Positions 56,037 through 62,864 of a stretch of DNA of 64,000 bases are shown one piece after another (position 1 is the stretch's first letter; the number at the start of each line of letters is the position of its first letter). Origin of the DNA: Oscillospiraceae bacterium (GTDB taxonomy: Bacteria; Bacillota; Clostridia; Oscillospirales; Ruminococcaceae); the NCBI GenBank assembly GCA_031253495.1, contig JAIRWC010000002.1:1-64000 (forward strand), in the 5' to 3' direction. The position numbers and the translations under genes are program-made. The notes beneath the pieces were generated by a model. It was not told the DNA's origin and ran no database searches. It saw only the letters and a list, made by a program, of their open reading frames with translations.

Positions 56037-58073
56037 ATGAGCTTCGATATTAACCGCGAGATAATTTACTTTAAGTATTCGCCGCAAAAATCAGTCTCCG
56101 CCGCCTCAAAAGAACCGGAATACGAAGGGTTGGATTTGTACGCGATTTCACGCCCGGAAGGGATTGACGAAGCGGACTTCGCCACCCTGCTCAACTTTTT
56201 CCGCCGTATCGACGGCGAGTATAAATTCGACGGCGCAAGATACGCGAACGAAACGCTCACAAGCAACAACCTGCATTTCTTCTGTTTGAACAGCGGGGCG
56301 GCGATGTTCAAAATAACGGAAAGCGCGGGGACGCCGGGGAACGGGCAGGCGGAGCTTTTCGGCTTTTTTATCGCGCTTTCCGACGTAAGGACGGCGTGGC
56401 TTTATATCGATAAGCTCTGTTATATGCTCGCGGGGGAAGAACCCGGAAAAGCCCAAAGCGGAACGATTGAGGAAGACATGGTTTCAGGGTTGGACGCGAA
56501 CTCGGTTAAGGAACTGCCGCCCGTGTTCAGGTCGTCGCTCATGGAACTGGCGGGGCGTTTGGCGGTTGTTAATTTTCCGGAAAGTTTCGCGCTGACTTGT
56601 CTGCCGGAAAGTTTTTTCCCCGACGGCGTAAAGGTGTACGAAAACGGTTTTATGCCGGTGAAAACCGACGGCTCGGCTAAAGAAAAAACGATTGAATTTG
56701 ACGACGCTTTGCTGGCGAGATTATCCGGCGAGTGTAAGGAGCCGCTTAAAAGCGCGGTCATAATAAGCGTTTCAAACGACGACGAGGAAAACGTCGCGGA
56801 GGTAAAAAAAGGCGGATTTTTCGGCAAATTCAAAAAAAATCAGCAGTCTCAGCGGGAGGTTAAGGCGGTTAATCAGTGGCGGTATGATTTTATCAGCAAT
56901 TTACAGCGTCAAAGCGAAAATTGCGATTTTATACGCTTGAACGCCCCCGTCGAATATTCCCCGATAATGGATACGTTCAAGGCGTACGTCGGAATTGTCC
57001 CGGGTTCAAAAGAGGACAAGCTGATTCCGGTTTCAAAAATACCGAGCGCGAATATATTCATCCCCGGAGCGAGGCGGAGACCGTCCGTCGCGTCTATGGA
57101 AGCGCCGCCGTCCGTCGCGTCTATGGAAGCGCCGCCGCCCGTCGCGTCTATGGAAGCGCCGCCGTCCGTCGCGCCGATGGAAGCGCCGCCGTCCGTCGCG
57201 CCGATGGAAACGCCGCCGTCCGTCGCGCCGAAGAAAGAGGCGAAACCGTCCGTTACGCCCATGAAAGCGGGGAGAAAGCCGTCCGCCGTTTCCGAGACCG
57301 TACCGCCCTCCCATTCACCGAAAGCGGCGGTTATAGATATGGTGGCGACGGGTTCGTCGCCGTCCGCGAATACGGCGTCGCCGTCCCATTCGCCGAACGC
57401 GCTGTCGCTGGATATGACGCCGCGCGGGAAAAGCGCGTGGGACAGCGAGCCCGAAACGCGCTACGGCAGTTTGGTCGTGAGCGGCGCGAACGAACTTTAC
57501 GGAGACGACGGGGAACCGACCCGCCCGAAATTCGGGCGGTCGCAGATTGACAAGTCGGCGGTGGAGGATATGATGCCGCACTCCATTTACATGAACTCCC
57601 CGAAAGCCGCCCCGGTCAAACCGCCGGTTACGCCGCCGCCGCCGCCGATTTTTGAAGTTAAGCCGATTGTGGAAGAGGACGAATCCGACGACGACGACGT
57701 CGCTCCCGCTATCGAGATTGCGCCGTTTGTCCAAGAACCCGAACCCGCGACCGCGTCGCCGCCGTTTGTCCAAGAACCCGAACCCGCGACCGCGTCGCCG
57801 TTTGTCCGGGAACCCGAAGCGCCGCCCGTTTTGGAGACCGTGCCGGCTTACCCGTCCGAATGGGAGATAAAGCCGATGACGAACCCTTCGTCTTTGCCGC
57901 CTCCGCCGGTTCCGGTAACAATCGCGCCGTCTTCCGTTTGGAACGCTTCTTCGGCGGAAACCGAAGAAGACGGGGAAACGTCGGGCGAAATGGAGGCGGT
58001 TACGTTGAAGCCCAAATCGTCGGGTAATTCCGTCATGGATTTGTATTATCAGAATTTAAAGAACAAGAAATAA
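56037..58073 (+). CDS. Unknown protein with long proline-rich repeat tail
   Basis: 678 residues from ATG 56037 (GGAGGG upstream; the frame is open back into the previous gene but that is not a likely start). Residues 1-340 appear folded (L-N-F-F-R-R-I-D-G-E-Y-K-F, W-L-Y-I-D-K-L-C-Y-M-L, E-Y-S-P-I-M-D-T-F-K-A-Y). From about 345 the chain is disordered: five to six 9-residue repeats of the type V-A-S-M-E-A-P-P-S, then further Pro/Glu repeats (P-F-V-Q-E-P-E-P-A-T-A-S). It ends with a short helix (S-V-M-D-L-Y-Y-Q-N-L). Suggests an adaptor that tethers the assembly through multivalent contacts. No signal peptide or membrane segment. Confidence 0.65.
   Translation: MSFDINREIIYFKYSPQKSVSAASKEPEYEGLDLYAISRPEGIDEADFATLLNFFRRIDGEYKFDGARYANETLTSNNLHFFCLNSGAAMFKITESAGTPGNGQAELFGFFIALSDVRTAWLYIDKLCYMLAGEEPGKAQSGTIEEDMVSGLDANSVKELPPVFRSSLMELAGRLAVVNFPESFALTCLPESFFPDGVKVYENGFMPVKTDGSAKEKTIEFDDALLARLSGECKEPLKSAVIISVSNDDEENVAEVKKGGFFGKFKKNQQSQREVKAVNQWRYDFISNLQRQSENCDFIRLNAPVEYSPIMDTFKAYVGIVPGSKEDKLIPVSKIPSANIFIPGARRRPSVASMEAPPSVASMEAPPPVASMEAPPSVAPMEAPPSVAPMETPPSVAPKKEAKPSVTPMKAGRKPSAVSETVPPSHSPKAAVIDMVATGSSPSANTASPSHSPNALSLDMTPRGKSAWDSEPETRYGSLVVSGANELYGDDGEPTRPKFGRSQIDKSAVEDMMPHSIYMNSPKAAPVKPPVTPPPPPIFEVKPIVEEDESDDDDVAPAIEIAPFVQEPEPATASPPFVQEPEPATASPFVREPEAPPVLETVPAYPSEWEIKPMTNPSSLPPPPVPVTIAPSSVWNASSAETEEDGETSGEMEAVTLKPKSSGNSVMDLYYQNLKNKK
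57081..57233 (+). repeat. 27-bp in-frame tandem repeat
   Basis: Period exactly 27 bp (units at 57081, 57108, 57135, 57162, 57189, 57216), encoding nine-residue repeats inside the 678-residue protein. Units differ by few substitutions, consistent with recent slippage. A second array with 39- and 36-bp periods lies at 57723-57810. Confidence 0.8.
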
Positions 58074-58089
58074 CACAGGAGGAACGTAT

Positions 58090-58617
58090 ATGAACGTTAC
58101 CATCTCAGCGAAGAAAATGAATTTGGGCGAATCTTTCGCCGATTACGCGGACAAAAAACTGTCCAACAAACTCAACCGTTTTTTCGGCGAGGGAACCGAA
58201 GCGAAAATCACCATTTCGGCAATTCGGGACATTATAACGCTGGAGCTTACCGTTAAGCACGACAATCTTATTTTCCGGGCGGAACAGACGGCCGCCGAAA
58301 AGACCGACGCGCTCGACGCCTGCATCGACAGGATTGTGCGCCAAATCAGAAAAAACAAGACAAAGGTGGAAAAGCGGCTCCATTCCTCCGCGTTCAACGA
58401 GGCGTACGGCGATGAAATCGAGGAACAGACCGAGTTTCGCGTCGTCAGGAAAAAGCAGTTCGTTCTGCGCCCGATGACGGTTGAAGAGGCTATTTTACAG
58501 ATGAATATGCTGGGGCACACGTTTTTTATGTTCAAGAACGGCGGTACCGGCGAAACCAACGTCGTTTACAAACGCGACGACGGAAACTATTCGCTTTTGG
58601 AACCCGTGAAAGACTGA
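58090..58617 (+). CDS. hpf: Long-form hibernation promoting factor
   Basis: 175 residues. N-terminal ribosome-binding domain (I-S-A-K-K-M-N-L-G-E-S-F-A-D-Y, A-D-K-K-L, F-R-A-E-Q-T) plus the C-terminal dimerisation domain (V-R-K-K-Q-F-V-L-R-P-M-T-V-E-E-A-I-L-Q-M-N-M-L-G-H-T-F) that drives 100S ribosome formation. AGGAGG upstream, 16 bp after the last gene of the unusual operon, so read-through from it is possible. Confidence 0.96.
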   Translation: MNVTISAKKMNLGESFADYADKKLSNKLNRFFGEGTEAKITISAIRDIITLELTVKHDNLIFRAEQTAAEKTDALDACIDRIVRQIRKNKTKVEKRLHSSAFNEAYGDEIEEQTEFRVVRKKQFVLRPMTVEEAILQMNMLGHTFFMFKNGGTGETNVVYKRDDGNYSLLEPVKD

Positions 58618-58623
58618 AGTTAA

Positions 58624-59220
58624 ATGGATTTTATAAATATTCGCGTGTTTTTTTCAAAAACCGGGCGGGCGAAGTATATTTCGCATTTGGATTTGTACCG
58701 CGCGATGACGCGCGCCGTTAAGCGCGCCGCGCTACCCGTATGGCTTACGGAAGGTTTCAACCCGCGTGTTTATATGACCTTCGCCCTGCCTTTGGCTCTC
58801 GGAATCGAAGGGGCGAACGAGTCTTTCGATATGCGCCTGACAAGGGAGCTGCCCTTTCGCGAGATTGCCGAAAGGCTTGATTTCGCGTTAAAAGGGGCGG
58901 AGGGGTTAAAGGTAAATTCGGCGGTCGCCCCCGTTCGCGACGCCGATGAAATTGAAAAGGCGGAGTACGAGATAACGTCCCCGCACCCGAAAGAATTGGC
59001 GGATTTTTTTTCTCGCCCGGAAATTATCGTTGAAAAGAAAACAAAAAAAGGAACGCGGGTTATCGACGCCAAACCCCTGCTTAAATGGGAAAACGGTTTT
59101 TTGACGCTCCCAGCCGGAAACAGGCTTAACATAAACCCGTGGAACGTGTTGGGCGGCGTTGAAACCGTCAACGTCATGAGAACGGCCGTCTTGTGCGCGG
59201 ACGGCGGGGAATTTGCGTAG
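58624..59220 (+). CDS. DUF2344 (TIGR03936) family protein
   Basis: 198 residues. R-V-F-F-S-K-T-G-R-A-K-Y-I-S-H-L-D-L, R-A-x-K-R-A-x-L-P-V-W-L-T-E-G-F-N-P-R and L-G-I-E-G-x-N-E-S-F-D-M are the family's N-terminal blocks. The family is normally fused to or encoded beside a B12-binding radical-SAM protein; no such gene is present here. Six nt after hpf, weak SD. Role unknown, linked to tRNA/ribosome genes in other genomes. Confidence 0.88.
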   Translation: MDFINIRVFFSKTGRAKYISHLDLYRAMTRAVKRAALPVWLTEGFNPRVYMTFALPLALGIEGANESFDMRLTRELPFREIAERLDFALKGAEGLKVNSAVAPVRDADEIEKAEYEITSPHPKELADFFSRPEIIVEKKTKKGTRVIDAKPLLKWENGFLTLPAGNRLNINPWNVLGGVETVNVMRTAVLCADGGEFA

Positions 59221-59239
59221 ACGCGGACGTATAAGGTAT

Positions 59240-59327
59240 AAAGGTTGAAAAACAAAAAAGGACGAATCACCATGCCGCAATTTTCATTGAGTTTTGCGCA
59301 GGGTGAGGCGGCATGGTCATAATTATG
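59240..59327 (+). repeat. 88-bp start-codon element, copy 3 (acetylesterase)
   Basis: Micro-ORF identical to copy 1; perfect ACCATGCCGC/GCGGCATGGT stem at 59269-59278 and 59308-59317. Begins 20 bp after the DUF2344 stop. Confidence 0.8.
59272..59322 (+). CDS. Micro-ORF 3 in the 88-bp element
   Basis: Encodes MPQFSLSFAQGEAAWS with AAGGA 9 nt upstream. The stop is 2 nt before ATG 59325 of the acetylesterase. Confidence 0.4.
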   Translation: MPQFSLSFAQGEAAWS

Positions 59328-60893
59328 ATAAAACTTTCCCCGCTCTTTTCGGACGGAATGGTTCTCCAAAGGAACGCGGACATAAAAATCTCGGGGCTTT
59401 CCGCCCCGGGCGATATCGTCGGGATAACCTTTCGCGGCGAACGCTTCACGGCGGAAGCCGACGAAGGCGGGGCGTGGGCTTGCCGAACGGGCAAATTCCC
59501 CGAAACCGCCGAGCCTTGCGAAATGACGGTCGTTTCAAAAGAAGGCGAGGTTGTTATCCGCGACGTCCTTGTGGGCGACGTTTGGCTCTGTTCGGGTCAG
59601 TCGAACATGGAGCTGACTTTGGATCGCGTCCGCCACAACTACCCCCGCGAGTTGACCGCGACCGACCCGCTCATCCGGCAGTTAAAAGTCCCGCAGGTTT
59701 ACAATTTCGACGCGCCCGTCGCCGAACGCGGGCTGTCGGATTGCGCGTGGGAGAGTTTTAATCCGGCGACGGCGCCGGGTTTTACGGCGGCGGGCTATTT
59801 TTTCGCGAAAAATCTGCGCGGGCGTTATAAAATCCCGATTGGCCTGTTCGCCTGCGCGGTGGGCGGAACGCCTGTCGCCGCTTGGATGAGCCGCGATATG
59901 CTGGAAAGTTTGAATTTAAGCGGCGACCTTGACGAAGCGGTCGAATGTCAAAGTCCCGGATACGTCGAAAAAATCTTAAGCGACTACGATTTATACGAGC
60001 GGGATTATCACAAACGGCTGAACGAGGCGGACGAGGGGTTAAGGCAAGGGTTTATGAACGCTAAATACGACTGTTCGGGCTGGGAAGAGGTTTCGCTTTG
60101 CGCCCCCGTCGAAAAGTCCGGCTCTTACTGGTACCGCAAAACCGTCGAAATCCCCGAAAGCCTTTCCGGGAAAGAGGCGGCAATTTTCCTCGGAACCGCC
60201 GTCGATATGGACGAGGTATTTATAAACGGCGGAAAAATCGGCGCGACCCATTACCGTTACCCCCCGCGGGAATATAAGTTCGTATTGCCGGAGGGGAAAA
60301 TGACAATAGCGGTAAGGTTGCTTTGCTTTAACGGTTCGGGCGGCTTTACGGCGGGGAAGAATTATTTTATCGCCGCCGAAACAAAGACGATAAACGTCGG
60401 CGGCGCGTGGAAACGCCGATTGGGCGCGCCGTTCGAGCCCAAAAAACCGCAGACGTTTTTCGCGTATAAGCCGACGGGGCTGTTTAACGGCATGATTTCC
60501 CCGTTGTCGAATTACGCCGTAAAAGGCGTAATCTGGTACCAAGGCGAATCCGACGCGGGCGAACCCTCGCGTTACGGCGAAAAGCTGACGGCCGTGATAA
60601 AGGGCTGGCGCGAGTTATGGGGGATTGAAGATATGCCGTTTTTAATCACGCAACCCGCGTATTACGGTTATACCGGAAACGCGGACTGGGAAATACTCCG
60701 CGAACGGCAAAAATTATGCTTATCCCTCCCGAACACGGGTCTTGCCGCCGCGTATGATTTGGGCGAACACAACGACCTCCACCCGCAAAACAAGCGCGAT
60801 ATAGGCGAACGCTTAGCGCGGCTCGCCTCGCGCGTAGCCTACGGCGAAAGACTCCCGCCGAATATGTTTGAGATGTACAACCTTTTAAAATGA
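59313..60893 (+). CDS. Cytoplasmic sialate O-acetylesterase-like SGNH hydrolase
   Basis: 526 residues. L-F-S-D-G-M-V-L-Q-R opening, block I G-Q-S-N-M-E-L with the nucleophile Ser near 97, I-W-Y-Q-G-E-S-D-A-G (block III-like) near 408, and catalytic Asp/His in D-L-G-E-H-N-D-L-H-P-Q-N-K. An inserted beta-sandwich (about 240-345) is typical of the family. It removes O-acetyl groups from sialic acids or xylan-type sugars. No signal peptide, so imported sugars are the likely substrate. The first residues (M-V-I-I-M) come from the 88-bp element; ATG 59325 is the likely native start. Confidence 0.88.
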   Translation: MVIIMIKLSPLFSDGMVLQRNADIKISGLSAPGDIVGITFRGERFTAEADEGGAWACRTGKFPETAEPCEMTVVSKEGEVVIRDVLVGDVWLCSGQSNMELTLDRVRHNYPRELTATDPLIRQLKVPQVYNFDAPVAERGLSDCAWESFNPATAPGFTAAGYFFAKNLRGRYKIPIGLFACAVGGTPVAAWMSRDMLESLNLSGDLDEAVECQSPGYVEKILSDYDLYERDYHKRLNEADEGLRQGFMNAKYDCSGWEEVSLCAPVEKSGSYWYRKTVEIPESLSGKEAAIFLGTAVDMDEVFINGGKIGATHYRYPPREYKFVLPEGKMTIAVRLLCFNGSGGFTAGKNYFIAAETKTINVGGAWKRRLGAPFEPKKPQTFFAYKPTGLFNGMISPLSNYAVKGVIWYQGESDAGEPSRYGEKLTAVIKGWRELWGIEDMPFLITQPAYYGYTGNADWEILRERQKLCLSLPNTGLAAAYDLGEHNDLHPQNKRDIGERLARLASRVAYGERLPPNMFEMYNLLK

Positions 60894-62299
60894 AAACTTC
60901 AATGAAAAAACTTGTCGTCCCCGCCGTTTTTCTCGCCGCCGCCTTAACCGCGTTTTCCCCCGGTCTTTATCGGACGGCGGTTGACGCGGATTATCAAAGC
61001 GGGCTTTCGCGCCGTAACACCCTCGCCACGACGGGGGACCCGGCGCGTTATTCGGTTTTCACCGCCGACGGGAATAAAATCACCGCCAAGGGGTTCTACG
61101 GCGGCGACGTCGTTTCAAACTTTGAAATCGTCGCGGATTTCAGAAAGGTTTCCCTTGAGTTCAAACCGCTTTCAGACGGCGCGTACACCGCCGTTTTCGA
61201 AGGGATTCCGAGTTACGCGAGCCATGCGTATATAAGGCTTACGATGAAATCGGGGTTTGTGTACAATTACCGCGTCGAATACGGCGACGGTTGGTTTTTC
61301 GGCGATAACGGCTTAGCCGACAAAAACGGCGAAATCGTGGAGAACCATACCGACGTCGGCGAATTTTTATCGGCGCTGTACCTCGTCAACGTCGACGGAA
61401 CGGCGGAGACCGCCGACGAAACCCTTTTCCGCATAAAGTCGCTTACCGACGGGATAATCGCGGGACTGGAAAACGATTACGATAAAGCGCGCGCCATTTC
61501 CGGCTGGGTCGCCGATAATATCTACTACGATTCCGACGCCCGCGAAAACGACGTAAGCCTTGACGTAATCGCGCTTAACCGCGTACTTGACGTTTCCCGA
61601 ACCACCTGCGCCGGTTACGCCAACCTAACCGCGGCCATGCTTGAGGCGGCGGGAATAAAAGCGGTAACCGTCATAGGGAACGCGGTTAACATCAGCGAAT
61701 ACGAAACCCTCCTCACCGCGAACCGCCATCACGAATGGACGGCGTTTTGGCACGGCGCGGAAAATCGTTGGGTAATGCTCGATTCCGGCTGGGACAGCGG
61801 GAACGTCTATAAAAACGGCAAGTATAACGCCAAGAGCAACCCGCGGAAATATTTCGACATATCGCCGCTTGCTTTCTCGCAAAACCACCGCGCCGAAAAA
61901 GCCGAATACCGCTCCTATTTCAGCGCGCCCCTCTACTACGCCTCCCTTGAGGAAACCGTTCCGGAAACGACGACCGGCGAACCGCCGCAACCGACGGCGG
62001 CGGACGAACCGTCCCCGCCGCAATCCCATTCTTCCGAAACGGAAAAGACAAGCGGGCTTCCCGCGTTTTCGCAATCCGAAACCGTTGAAGAGCCGACGTC
62101 GGGAGACTCCGCCGACAAAGAACTCCCGACGTTGGTTCCGCCCGCCGAACCGGCAAAAACGAGCGAACCGAGCCGGACCGATTATCCCGAACCCGCGTTC
62201 GCCTCCGATTTGCCCCTGCTTATAACGGTCGGGGCGCTTTCGGCGGGCGCGGCGATTACCGGAGCGGCGTTACTGTTTAAGATAAACAAAAGGAAATAG
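60890..62299 (+). CDS. Secreted, membrane-anchored transglutaminase-like protein
   Basis: 469 residues. Signal peptide (K-K-L-V-V-P-A-V-F-L-A-A-A-L-T-A), beta-rich N-domain, then a transglutaminase core at about 195-300 with catalytic Cys in T-T-C-A-G-Y-A-N-L-T-A-A-M-L-E-A-A-G-I, His in H-H-E-W-T-A-F-W and Asp in V-M-L-D-S-G-W-D. A Pro/Thr/Glu-rich stalk (about 355-435) leads to a C-terminal membrane helix and K-I-N-K-R-K stop. Probably a surface peptidase or cross-linker. The ATG overlaps the acetylesterase stop (ATGA). Confidence 0.87.
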   Translation: MKTSMKKLVVPAVFLAAALTAFSPGLYRTAVDADYQSGLSRRNTLATTGDPARYSVFTADGNKITAKGFYGGDVVSNFEIVADFRKVSLEFKPLSDGAYTAVFEGIPSYASHAYIRLTMKSGFVYNYRVEYGDGWFFGDNGLADKNGEIVENHTDVGEFLSALYLVNVDGTAETADETLFRIKSLTDGIIAGLENDYDKARAISGWVADNIYYDSDARENDVSLDVIALNRVLDVSRTTCAGYANLTAAMLEAAGIKAVTVIGNAVNISEYETLLTANRHHEWTAFWHGAENRWVMLDSGWDSGNVYKNGKYNAKSNPRKYFDISPLAFSQNHRAEKAEYRSYFSAPLYYASLEETVPETTTGEPPQPTAADEPSPPQSHSSETEKTSGLPAFSQSETVEEPTSGDSADKELPTLVPPAEPAKTSEPSRTDYPEPAFASDLPLLITVGALSAGAAITGAALLFKINKRK

Positions 62300-62315
62300 C
62301 GCCGCATATAACGAA

Positions 62316-62344
62316 CCCGCGCTCCGTCTTTACCGGAACGCGGG
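62316..62344. terminator. Candidate bidirectional terminator hairpin
   Basis: CCCGCGCTCCG (62316-62326) pairs with CGGAACGCGGG (62334-62344), one mismatch, 7-nt loop, in the convergent gap between the transglutaminase and ireB genes. No clear U-run. Confidence 0.4.
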
Positions 62345-62394
62345 CGTCGACATTAAAACGTTCATATCGTGATTTTTTATGAAATCCCCTCCCG

Positions 62395-62643
62395 TTAATC
62401 CGCCAAATAGCTTTTAACGAGCATCTGCAAAAGTTCGTCGCGGTCAACGTGCCTGATAAGGCTCCTCGCGTTGTTGTATGTGGTGATATAGGTGGGGTCT
62501 TCCGACAGAATATAGCCCACGAGCTGGTTTATGGGGTTGTAACCTTTTTCCCGCAGGGCCTCGTACACGGTAATAAGTATTTCCCTCATTTCGTTTTCGC
62601 GTTCATTGTGAACCGAGCCGAAAGCGATAGTCTTATCAATCAT
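62395..62643 (-). CDS. ireB: IreB family regulatory phosphoprotein (UPF0297)
   Basis: 82 residues. [32 protein letters not shown] is the family signature. In enterococci IreB is phosphorylated by the Ser/Thr kinase IreK and affects cephalosporin resistance; the N-terminal Thr here is T5. AAGGAG precedes the ATG. Its usual neighbours (alaS, ruvX) are absent. Confidence 0.95.
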   Translation of the reverse strand: MIDKTIAFGSVHNERENEMREILITVYEALREKGYNPINQLVGYILSEDPTYITTYNNARSLIRHVDRDELLQMLVKSYLAD

Positions 62644-62680
62644 AACAATCTCCTTTGCTTGTTACAGCTTATACATTGTA

Positions 62681-62709
62681 ATTATATACTAAAATGACGA
62701 ATTATACAA
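62681..62709 (-). promoter_or_regulatory. Promoter of ireB
   Basis: Minus strand TTGTAT (62709-62704), 17-bp spacer, TATAAT (62686-62681), about 38 nt upstream of the ATG. Confidence 0.6.
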
Positions 62710-62802
62710 GCCTTTTTTATTTATTTTTTTATTTTTTTGTCTAAAAGGTACGTTTTTTATATTTTTTTCAAAAATTTATGTATAATTTATAAATAATTAC
62801 CA

Positions 62803-62831
62803 TTGAATTATTAAATAAAAAATGTTATAAT
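62803..62831 (+). promoter_or_regulatory. Extended -10 promoter of the DivIVA-like gene
   Basis: TTGAAT (62803-62808), 17-bp spacer ending TGT, TATAAT (62826-62831); about 33 nt before the ATG at 62865. Confidence 0.65.
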
Positions 62832-62864
62832 ACCTATGACTTATATTTTTAAGGGGGATTTCCA

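Noticed and set aside
57033..57314. Arg/His-rich minus-strand frame with perfect repeats
   Set aside because: Only the reverse reading of the 27-bp repeats coding for the proline-rich tail on the + strand.
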